This document shows positions 1-6,535 of a stretch of DNA of 15,888 nucleotides, in pieces. Location: assembly GCA_030635005.1 (NCBI GenBank), contig DAOVZS010000036.1:1-15888 (forward strand), read 5' to 3'. The notes under the pieces were generated by a model. It was not told the DNA's origin. It did no database searches and was given only the letters and a program-made list of their open reading frames with translations. The stretch's first letter is position 1, and every line of letters starts with the position of its first letter. The stretch comes from Thiomargarita sp. (GTDB lineage: Bacteria > Pseudomonadota > Gammaproteobacteria > Beggiatoales > Beggiatoaceae). The position numbers and the translations under genes are program-made.

Positions 1-1841
1 AACGAGCACATGGCACACTAAATCCAAGAGTGTTTGATTATTCGCAATGGTTATTTCAACATCACATCTTAGCAACGGGCACAGTGGTACGTTCACAAGG
101 CAGCTTATTAAGTGAACCTGCATTTTATCATATAGATAATATACGGTATCGTCTTGCAAAACAGATGAGACACTCATTAGATCATCATCCCAGTACGGGT
201 GTGATACTTGCCTTGGCTTTGGGAGAAAAACAAGATATTTCCCAAACGCAATGGGAAATTTTAAGACAAACAGGCATTGCACATTTAGTCGCCATTTCTG
301 GTTTGCATATCGGATTTATTGCTTGGTTATCGTTTGGGATAGCCCGTCGATTTTGGGGACGTATGGGTCAATATCTCCCAGCCCCCTATTTTGCTGCAAT
401 CATTAGCGTATGTGCTGCTTTTGCTTATGCCCTTTTAGCAGGTTTTTCCTTGCCCACACAACGTGCTTTAATGATGGTGATTGTAGTCGTTTGTGCCATG
501 TTATTTGCACGAAAAATGGCAGTGTCTGATATTTTCACGATCTCTTTATTAGCAGTCTTAATATGGGATCCTTTGTCCGTTCTTTCCGCAGGATTTTGGC
601 TGTCTTTTGGAGCAGTTGCGGTGATCATATATGCCGTGACAGGTAGAAAAGATCCCGGAATCTCATCTTTAACACGTTGGGGATTAGGGACTTGGAGAAC
701 GCAATGGGCGGTGACTTTAGGTCTTTTTCCGATTTCCTTATTTGTATTTAACTACTTTCCTTTAGTCTCTCCCATAGCAAATGCCATAGCCATTCCTTGG
801 GTGAGTTTTGTCATCGTCCCTTTAACCTTAATCAGTACGATGTTAATGTCCATAATGCCAAACGTCGCCACTGCATTATTACTGTTAGCAGCCCATACCT
901 TTGACGCCTTATGGGTTTCTATAGAATATCTTTCAAGCTGGGGCGTCTGGCAACAACATCAACCGCCCTTATGGACCATTATTGTCGGCATGGTAGGCGT
1001 GGCTATTATATTGTTACCCCGTGGATTTCCCGGAAGATTTTTAGGGATTATTTGGCTATTACCTATATTTTTAATCCCCCCGTCGCTGCCTAAACGGGGA
1101 GAAGTGTGGTTTAGTTTATTAGATGTGGGACAAGGATTATCAGCGGTGATACGCACGCAAAACTATGTCTTACTCTATGATACAGGCACTGAATTTAGTG
1201 GGAAAACGGTTGTTTTACCCTTTTTACGTACATTAGGAATATCAGATATTGACACACTTATCATCAGTCATGATGATCATGATCATAGTGGCGGTGTACC
1301 CACGATTTTAAAGAATTTTAAAGTCACACAAGTCTTAAGTGGCGTCGCACAACCCTATAGTCAAGCGTGTCAAACAGGACAATATTGGCAATGGGATAAT
1401 GTAGACTTTGAAATATTACATCCCCCTGCCCATTTTTGGACAAAAAAAGATAATAATTATAGTTGTGTCTTAAAAATTAGCACCGCAGGCGGCGTGATTT
1501 TATTAACAGGAGATATTGAAAAATCAGTAGAATATCAATTAGTACAAAATGATCACACACAATTAAAAGCAGATATTCTCGTTGTGCCCCACCATGGCAG
1601 CCTGACCTCATCCACCCAATCTTTTATAGACAGCGTCAACCCAAAAATTGCCTTATTTTCCACAGGTTATCGCAATCGCTTCGGACATCCTAAAAAAGAA
1701 GTCCTACAACGTTATCAAAATTTATTAATCTTAGAAACAGCCAAAGTAGGTGCGATTCAGTTTCACTTATCAGAAACAGGCATTGCCCCCCCTTGGTTAG
1801 CACGTGATGAAATGCGTCGGTATTGGCATGATGTTCAATAA
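1..1841 (+). CDS. comEC: ComEC/Rec2 family DNA uptake channel, 5'-truncated by the window edge
   Basis: Inner-membrane channel that carries single-stranded DNA into the cytoplasm during natural transformation. The reading frame is open from base 3 and already codes for typical ComEC residues (GTLNPRVFDYSQWLF) before the GTG at 30, so the true start lies outside the window and that GTG is internal. The visible part has the competence-domain helices (about bases 220-1080, many hydrophobic segments, with the ISGLHIG motif near base 300). A metallo-beta-lactamase-like domain follows, with LLDVGQG near 1110, the metal-binding SHDDHDHSGG motif near 1268-1297, LLTGDIE near 1500 and PHHGS near 1590. 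The histidine/aspartate set HxDxDH is complete, so the C-terminal domain looks active. The gene ends at TAA and converges with hcp across a hairpin. ComEC in Gram-negatives is usually about 700-800 residues, so roughly 100-200 are missing. Confidence 0.95.
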   Translation, partial: RAHGTLNPRVFDYSQWLFQHHILATGTVVRSQGSLLSEPAFYHIDNIRYRLAKQMRHSLDHHPSTGVILALALGEKQDISQTQWEILRQTGIAHLVAISGLHIGFIAWLSFGIARRFWGRMGQYLPAPYFAAIISVCAAFAYALLAGFSLPTQRALMMVIVVVCAMLFARKMAVSDIFTISLLAVLIWDPLSVLSAGFWLSFGAVAVIIYAVTGRKDPGISSLTRWGLGTWRTQWAVTLGLFPISLFVFNYFPLVSPIANAIAIPWVSFVIVPLTLISTMLMSIMPNVATALLLLAAHTFDALWVSIEYLSSWGVWQQHQPPLWTIIVGMVGVAIILLPRGFPGRFLGIIWLLPIFLIPPSLPKRGEVWFSLLDVGQGLSAVIRTQNYVLLYDTGTEFSGKTVVLPFLRTLGISDIDTLIISHDDHDHSGGVPTILKNFKVTQVLSGVAQPYSQACQTGQYWQWDNVDFEILHPPAHFWTKKDNNYSCVLKISTAGGVILLTGDIEKSVEYQLVQNDHTQLKADILVVPHHGSLTSSTQSFIDSVNPKIALFSTGYRNRFGHPKKEVLQRYQNLLILETAKVGAIQFHLSETGIAPPWLARDEMRRYWHDVQ

Positions 1842-1846
1842 ACAGC

Positions 1847-1870
1847 GAGTGGGCAAGAAACCCACTCTTT
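1847..1870. terminator. Short bidirectional hairpin between comEC and hcp
   Basis: A perfect 7-bp inverted repeat, GAGTGGG (1847-1853) and CCCACTC (1861-1867), has a 7-base loop and is followed by TTT on the plus strand. It starts 6 bases after the comEC stop and lies about 25 bases beyond the hcp stop on the other strand, which is where a shared terminator would be expected. The T tract is short on both strands, so termination may be partial. Confidence 0.6.
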
Positions 1871-1892
1871 AGAATAATGACTATTTGAATCT

Positions 1893-3551
1893 CTAACCCA
1901 AAGCGTGTTTTAAATCATCTTCAACACTGCCATTTGTTTTGAGATCAAATTTATCAACTAATATCTTTAAGACATTCGGGGTGATAAAGGCGGGTAAACT
2001 GGGACCTAGGTGAATATTTTTGATCCCTAAATGTAATAAAGTAGTCAGTACAGCCACTGCTTTTTGTTCATACCAAGAAATCATTAAAGACAGGGGTAAA
2101 CTGTTGACGTCAGTGTCAAACGCTTCTGCTAAGGCAAGTGCAATTTTGAGGGCTGAATAACTGTCATTACATTGTCCCAAATCCAGTAGTCTTGGAATGC
2201 CGCCAATATCACCAAATTCATCTTTATTAAAGCGATATTTGGCACATCCTAAGGTTAATATCACGCAATCCTTAGGAATTGTACGCGTTAATTCGGTATA
2301 GTAATTTCGTCCTACTTTGGCGCCATCACATCCGCCAATTACAAAGAAGTGACGAATAGCACCCGATTTGACCGCTGCAATAATTTTATCAGCCACATTA
2401 AGCACCGCATGATGTCCAAAACCTACTGTAATCTCTTTTTCAGTTTCTTGCTGTTCAAAACCCGGTTCTGCTAAAGCGGCCTCAATCAAAGCTTGCCAAT
2501 GACCATTTTCTAAATGTTGTACCCCTGGAAAACCAACCAAACCTGTTGTGAAGATGCGTTGTTTATAGCTATCATGCGGTCTTTGTATACAGTTAGTCGT
2601 CATTAAAATGCTGCCTGGAAACACTTTAAACTCTTTAACTTGATTTTGCCAAGCACCTCCATAATTACCTACTAAATGTTTGTATTTCTTCAATTTAGGG
2701 TAACCATGAGCGGGTAACATTTCACCGTGTGTATAAATATTTATCCCAGTGCCTTCGGTTGCTTTTAGCAAAGATTCAAGATCATGAAGATCATGTCCAG
2801 ATACTAGAATACAGTGTCCAGGTACGGATGTAATGCGGACTTGTGTCGGTTCTGGGTGTCCCAAAGTGTCTGTATGTGCTTGATCAAGTAAGGCCATAAT
2901 TTGGTAATTGACTTCACCGCATTTCAGTACTTTGGCAAGTAATGCATCAGCATCTGCATCATCACGACTTAAATACGTTAATGTATCTTCTATAAAAACA
3001 TAAAACGCTTCAAGTTCATATCCAAATACAAGCGCATGATGGGCATAAGCAGTCGCTCCTTTTAAGGCATAAAGGAGTAAGGCTTGTAGGCTGGCAATAT
3101 CATCACCCATTTTTTTGATATTCTTGTCAATGGATATCTGAGAAGCCTGCTTGATTAAACCTTCTCTATCAGCAGCAGGTTCAAAACTGGCAGCTCCTGA
3201 TAAAATTTCAGCGTCTGTTTGTGCGTTGCGACATGCTGATTCATATAATTTACGTGCTAATTGACGTTTTTCTATCAAAACTGAGATGTTTTTAGCTAAA
3301 AATTCAGCATCAAAATTAACATTAGTAACACTATAAAATAAGGAGTCAATGAGGACTTTATCCAAAGTCACATCAGTGATGCCCATTGTTCTCGCCCGAG
3401 ATAAATAGTTTGCAATCCCTTCTGCCAAATAAATTGTTAAATCTTGTAATGCGGCTGTTTCAGAATCTTTACCACAAACACCAATATCACGGCACGCTGT
3501 TCCTTTTCCGCCTGTTTGTTCACATTGATAACAAAACATTTTAGTAGTCAT
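1893..3551 (-). CDS. hcp: Hybrid cluster protein (hydroxylamine/nitric oxide reductase)
   Basis: Cytoplasmic Fe-S enzyme that reduces hydroxylamine in vitro and is considered a nitric oxide reductase/S-nitrosylating enzyme in vivo. The 552-residue length fits the family. The N-terminal cluster cysteines are C7, C10, C20 and C26 (CX2CX9CX5C), nearest to the class I pattern that binds a 4Fe-4S cluster and unlike the wider spacing of E. coli Hcp. Expected hybrid-cluster ligands are present: the THGEMLPAH motif, C321 (TTNCIQ), the persulfide-type C408 in GGCDGAK, C436 (LGCAK), C461 (GQCNDS), and E495/K497 in SWYEQK. No hcr reductase gene is adjacent. The start at 3551 has only a weak ribosome site; the second ATG at 3539 would give the family-typical MFCYQC start. 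Upstream lies an FNR-type promoter (see the regulatory entry), which supports anaerobic or nitrosative-stress expression. Confidence 0.95.
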   Translation of the reverse strand: MTTKMFCYQCEQTGGKGTACRDIGVCGKDSETAALQDLTIYLAEGIANYLSRARTMGITDVTLDKVLIDSLFYSVTNVNFDAEFLAKNISVLIEKRQLARKLYESACRNAQTDAEILSGAASFEPAADREGLIKQASQISIDKNIKKMGDDIASLQALLLYALKGATAYAHHALVFGYELEAFYVFIEDTLTYLSRDDADADALLAKVLKCGEVNYQIMALLDQAHTDTLGHPEPTQVRITSVPGHCILVSGHDLHDLESLLKATEGTGINIYTHGEMLPAHGYPKLKKYKHLVGNYGGAWQNQVKEFKVFPGSILMTTNCIQRPHDSYKQRIFTTGLVGFPGVQHLENGHWQALIEAALAEPGFEQQETEKEITVGFGHHAVLNVADKIIAAVKSGAIRHFFVIGGCDGAKVGRNYYTELTRTIPKDCVILTLGCAKYRFNKDEFGDIGGIPRLLDLGQCNDSYSALKIALALAEAFDTDVNSLPLSLMISWYEQKAVAVLTTLLHLGIKNIHLGPSLPAFITPNVLKILVDKFDLKTNGSVEDDLKHALG

Positions 3552-3594
3552 ATTTATTTCTTATTAAGTAATATTAAAATGGGATTTGAAAAAG

Positions 3595-3636
3595 ATTTTA
3601 AAGCTAAATTAGGAAGGCTGCTATGATATTCATCAA
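3595..3636 (-). promoter_or_regulatory. FNR/Anr/DNR-type box and -10 element for hcp
   Basis: On the minus strand, TTGATGAATATCAT (3636-3623) matches the consensus TTGAT-N4-ATCAA at 9 of 10 positions. A -10 element TAAAAT occupies 3600-3595. The box centre (3629.5) is 32 bases from the -10 centre, exactly the geometry of a class II site at -41.5. The predicted transcription start is near 3588, giving a leader of about 37 bases before the hcp ATG. CRP-family regulators of this kind control hcp in other proteobacteria. Which family member binds here cannot be read from the site. Confidence 0.75.
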
Positions 3637-3641
3637 AAGTT

Positions 3642-3662
3642 CTGATAACTAATAACTGATAA
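3642..3662. repeat. Three tandem 7-bp repeats (CTRATAA)
   Basis: CTGATAA (3642-3648), CTAATAA (3649-3655) and CTGATAA (3656-3662) stand head to tail in the divergent region between hcp and the nitroreductase gene. The last copy ends 3 bases before the candidate -35 of the plus-strand promoter. They could be a regulator binding array or a chance low-complexity repeat. Confidence 0.6.
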
Positions 3663-3665
3663 CCC

Positions 3666-3694
3666 TTGCTTTTTTTTGTTGACATAGTTATAAT
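3666..3694 (+). promoter_or_regulatory. Candidate sigma-70 promoter for the nitroreductase gene
   Basis: A perfect -10 TATAAT (3689-3694) is preceded, at a spacing of 17, by a weak -35 TTGCTT (3666-3671). The start point would be near 3701, about 24 bases before the ATG chosen for the gene. The poor -35 suggests an activator may be needed, and the tandem heptamers lie directly upstream. Confidence 0.55.
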
Positions 3695-3724
3695 TCAAAC
3701 TTGCAACCTCTATTGGATGAGAAA

Positions 3725-5374
3725 ATGAATTTGCCGCCAAAGCATAATGAAACCGTCTTGGCTTACCATGAGCGTACTAAACATCATATTGAACGCTATG
3801 CTAGGGGCCCTGCCCATATTAATTGGAATGCAAAACCTGATTCTTATCGTCGATATACAGGTGCGAAATGTTTTGAATTGCCATTAGTAGCCGATACTTT
3901 AACAAGTGCGTACGTCAATTTATATCGCCCCAAAGCGATTACACAGCAACCGATCACTTTAAATAAAGTCGCCGCATTATTAGAATTATCTTTAGGGCTT
4001 TCCGCTTGGAAACAATACGAAAATGAACGTTGGGCATTACGTTGTAACCCCTCTAGTGGTAATTTACATCCCACAGAAGGCTATGTAGTGTTACCAAAAA
4101 TGCTGAATATCCCCGCTGGGGTGTATCATTATTTAAGTGAAGAACATGTTTTAGAACATCGCGGTATCTTAGGTGCGAGCGGTGTGAAACACATTGGTTC
4201 ACTATTATCAAATAATAGTTTTTTAATCGGTTTAAGCTCAATTCCTTGGCGTGAGATGTGGAAATATGGAGAACGATCTTTTCGATATTGTCAACATGAT
4301 ATAGGACATGCTATTGCGGCTATTCGTTATGCAGCTGCAACTTTGGGATGGCAGGTACTTTTATTAGAAGATTGGGCAGATACAGATATTCTTGTGACGC
4401 TCGGTTTAGATCAAGAAGAGGACTTTCATACATCAGAGCGTGAAATACCAGAAGTCATGTTGTGTATCAGTGCAACAGAAGAAGGTCAACATATTGTAGG
4501 AAGTGAGATCACCGATGCATTAATCAATATTACCTGGAAAGGTATTCCCAATATCTTAGATACTAATCATCATTATGAATGGCCTCTTGTAGAAACGGTG
4601 ATAAATGCAACGTATAAACCCCTCACAGAAAAAAGAGATTGGATAGCACCTCCCTTACCGCCTCTATTGCCATTGGCATGTAACCGCCGTGCTATTAATG
4701 TGATTCGTCAGCGACGGAGTGCACAACTGTTTGATGCGGTGACACACATTACTACAAAAGCATTTTACCGTTTATTAGACAGTACATTACCACGCCCTGG
4801 TGCAGCACCGTGGGATGTTTTTCGACATCGTCCTCTTTTGCATTTAATTTTATTTGTACATCGGGTCACTGGTTTGTCACCAGGCGTCTATATATTATTA
4901 CGATGTGATGGTGTAGAAGAAGAATTCCAGATTGCCTTGCAACGTGAACATTTTAATTGGATAAAACAGACGGGCTGTCCTAAACATTTCCAATTGTATC
5001 AATTAGTGAGTGGAGATGCGAAAACAGTTGCCCAACAAATTTCTTGTCATCAGGAAATTGCTGCGGATAGTGCGTTTAGTCTTGGCATGTTATCTGAATT
5101 TCACATAGGCTTACAATATGGACCGTGGGCTTATCGGCAGTTCTTTTGGGAAGCAGGTATGATTGGACAGGTATTATATTTAGAAGCAGAAGCATTGGGG
5201 CTACGTGGGACAGGTATTGGATGTTATTTTGATGATGTGGTGCATAATTTACTGGGTTTAATCAGTACACGTTACCAAAGTATCTATCATTTTTCTGTCG
5301 GCACGCCTCCCCAAGATAAACATCTGCAAACCTTACCCCCTTATGCCCATTTAAAAAGGGAGAAAAAACAATAA
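3725..5374 (+). CDS. Fused double nitroreductase-fold protein (SagB/ThcOx-type dehydrogenase)
   Basis: Predicted cytoplasmic FMN-dependent oxidoreductase of 549 residues with two nitroreductase-fold halves; a typical single-domain nitroreductase is about 200 residues. The first half (about 60-270) has the SagB-type flavin motif NPSSGNLHPTE near residue 107 and HDIGHAIAAIRYAA. The second half starts near residue 328 with RRSAQLFD, followed by LSPGVYILLR and EAGMIGQVLYLEAEALGLRGTGIG, the usual nitroreductase C-terminal helix and glycine-rich flavin segment. An upstream in-frame TTG at 3701 coincides with the predicted transcription start. The ATG at 3725, preceded by GGATGAG, is therefore preferred. 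SagB relatives oxidise azoline rings in peptide natural products, but no precursor peptide or cyclodehydratase gene is nearby, so the substrate is unknown. It is divergent from hcp. Confidence 0.85.
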   Translation: MNLPPKHNETVLAYHERTKHHIERYARGPAHINWNAKPDSYRRYTGAKCFELPLVADTLTSAYVNLYRPKAITQQPITLNKVAALLELSLGLSAWKQYENERWALRCNPSSGNLHPTEGYVVLPKMLNIPAGVYHYLSEEHVLEHRGILGASGVKHIGSLLSNNSFLIGLSSIPWREMWKYGERSFRYCQHDIGHAIAAIRYAAATLGWQVLLLEDWADTDILVTLGLDQEEDFHTSEREIPEVMLCISATEEGQHIVGSEITDALINITWKGIPNILDTNHHYEWPLVETVINATYKPLTEKRDWIAPPLPPLLPLACNRRAINVIRQRRSAQLFDAVTHITTKAFYRLLDSTLPRPGAAPWDVFRHRPLLHLILFVHRVTGLSPGVYILLRCDGVEEEFQIALQREHFNWIKQTGCPKHFQLYQLVSGDAKTVAQQISCHQEIAADSAFSLGMLSEFHIGLQYGPWAYRQFFWEAGMIGQVLYLEAEALGLRGTGIGCYFDDVVHNLLGLISTRYQSIYHFSVGTPPQDKHLQTLPPYAHLKREKKQ

Positions 5375-5390
5375 ATTGTTTTATGCTGTT

Positions 5391-5576
5391 TTATTCAAAT
5401 TTTGCATCGTTGTCAGAAATCCACTGATAGTGACTATTAGAGTCACTTTCCCAATCGAAAGTGGGACTGAGTGGCTCATCTTGCCACTCAAAAATCTGTT
5501 CGGATTCATGCTGCCAAGTAAACTTTCTTGGTTGATGACCTTTTTTGTCATCTTTTTTTACTTTTTTATCTGTCAT
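5391..5576 (-). CDS. Candidate small protein with four aromatic-x-Trp repeats
   Basis: A 61-residue reading frame from ATG 5576 to TAA 5391; an in-frame TTG at 5585 is an alternative start. It fills the gap between the nitroreductase and TAXI genes almost exactly. The N-terminus is lysine-rich (MTDKKVKKDDKKGHQPRK). The remainder is acidic and carries FTW, FEW, FDW and YQW at residues 19-21, 29-31, 40-42 and 50-52, giving tryptophans at 21, 31, 42 and 52 (spacing 10, 11, 10). This regular pattern and the hydrophilic composition are hard to explain as noise, whereas the opposite-strand frame reads as implausible hydrophobic sequence. Against it, I see no convincing ribosome site, and the DNA also forms several hairpins that could belong to a plus-strand RNA. 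I recognise no family. It has no signal peptide or membrane segment. Confidence 0.5.
   Translation of the reverse strand: MTDKKVKKDDKKGHQPRKFTWQHESEQIFEWQDEPLSPTFDWESDSNSHYQWISDNDAKFE
5422..5490. repeat. Cluster of overlapping inverted repeats
   Basis: Three perfect stems stand close together. AGTGACT (5429-5435) pairs with AGTCACT (5441-5447). CACTTTC (5444-5450) pairs with GAAAGTG (5457-5463). TGAGTGGC (5468-5475) pairs with GCCACTCA (5483-5490). The first two share bases 5444-5447, so they cannot form at the same time. A smaller CACT/AGTG stem lies at 5422-5432. On the plus strand this is the 3' untranslated part of the nitroreductase message; on the minus strand it lies inside the candidate small gene. 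Confidence 0.7.
5534..5559 (+). terminator. Likely intrinsic terminator after the nitroreductase gene
   Basis: GATGAC (5534-5539) pairs with GTCATC (5547-5552) across a 7-base loop and is followed immediately by seven T's. It is about 160 bases past the nitroreductase stop, so the message would carry a long structured 3' end. On the minus strand the same bases encode the lysine-rich start of the candidate small protein. Confidence 0.55.
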
Positions 5577-5597
5577 AGTGATCAAAAGGCTTTATTT

Positions 5598-6527
5598 ATG
5601 AAAAAATATATGAATAAACTGATTTTTACCCTTGCTTTATTTGCAGTGATGACAACAGTACATGCAGAAACGATTAAAATCGGTGCTGCCAGCCCAGACG
5701 GTGATTATACCAAAATCATTGTGCCAGCTATTAACAAAGCACTGTTAGAATATGGTTATTCAGCCATTGCTGAAACATCAGCAGGTACACAAGATGATAT
5801 TGATAAGGTGATGTCTGGAAAAATTGTTGCGGCCTTAAGCCAACTTGATGTGGCTGCTCTAAATATGACGCCAGACAAAGATCCTAATGAAACATTACTG
5901 TTACTTTGGAGTAGAATAGCACCCAAAGCCCTTTTTTGTATTGCTCATAAGGGAGGGCGTATCGCAAACTATCATGATATCACAGATAAGACACACAAAA
6001 CACCCATCAAAATATCTGTGGGAGATAAACAAAGCGGTACAGCACTCACATTCCAATATTTAATCAAACTGGATCCTGAACTTGATAATATCACATTTAT
6101 CCATAAAGGAAAAACACCTACAGAAATCAGCCAATTACTCTCTGGACGTCGGGATTTAGTATGTTTCTTGGCAATACCTGATTTAGAAAATCATGTTATT
6201 AAAGGTATTATGGAGCATGATGAGTTGTTCTTTATCAATATGGATAATCCTGCGTTTGATAAAGCGAAAATTGGAACTAACCGCATTTATGATGTGGTTG
6301 AAATTCCTCTCACCGCTGGTTTTTTAGGCTTTAACCAAGAAAAACTGAAAACGATTGTCACTTGGGTAGGTCTGGTTGTGAATGAATCCCAGATAGACGA
6401 AAAGTTATTAAATATCTTATCTACTGTGGTGATGAAATCTGATTTAATACCCTCAAATACATTCATGTCTAAAACAAAAAGATGGTTTGATAAAGGCATA
6501 GATCGTATTGATGACTGGATGGACTAA
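5598..6527 (+). CDS. TAXI-type periplasmic solute-binding protein (TRAP transporter family)
   Basis: Predicted secreted ligand-binding protein of 309 residues. The frame is open upstream to 5376, but the ATG at 5598 begins a clean signal peptide (MKKYMNKLIFTLALFAVMTT) cleaved after VHA, so that start is chosen; the upstream extension is antisense to the candidate small gene. The mature protein opens with IKIGAASPDGDYTKIIVPAIN, then AETSAGTQDDIDKVMSGK and AALSQLDVAAL. This matches the usual TAXI order: a Gly-rich start, a helix, then a 'reads as a sequence of bound solute' segment. No DctM/DctQ membrane genes are adjacent, so it is an orphan receptor or serves a distant transporter or sensor. 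The substrate is unknown. The spacing to ettA is 8 bases, implying co-transcription. A related periplasmic-binding fold (PhnD/NMT1-like) is an alternative family. Confidence 0.7.
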   Translation: MKKYMNKLIFTLALFAVMTTVHAETIKIGAASPDGDYTKIIVPAINKALLEYGYSAIAETSAGTQDDIDKVMSGKIVAALSQLDVAALNMTPDKDPNETLLLLWSRIAPKALFCIAHKGGRIANYHDITDKTHKTPIKISVGDKQSGTALTFQYLIKLDPELDNITFIHKGKTPTEISQLLSGRRDLVCFLAIPDLENHVIKGIMEHDELFFINMDNPAFDKAKIGTNRIYDVVEIPLTAGFLGFNQEKLKTIVTWVGLVVNESQIDEKLLNILSTVVMKSDLIPSNTFMSKTKRWFDKGIDRIDDWMD

Positions 6528-6535
6528 GTTAAAAT

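Noticed and set aside
3679..3694. TTGACA at 3679-3684 as -35 for TATAAT at 3689-3694
   Set aside because: Only 4 bases separate them, far from the 16-18 needed; the TATAAT fits TTGCTT at 3666 instead.
3701..3724. TTG at 3701 as the nitroreductase start
   Set aside because: It falls at the predicted transcription start with no ribosome site, whereas ATG 3725 has GGATGAG before it.
5376..5597. N-terminal extension of the TAXI protein by 74 codons
   Set aside because: It places an implausible hydrophobic segment in front of a clean signal peptide starting at ATG 5598, and reads opposite the better minus-strand frame.
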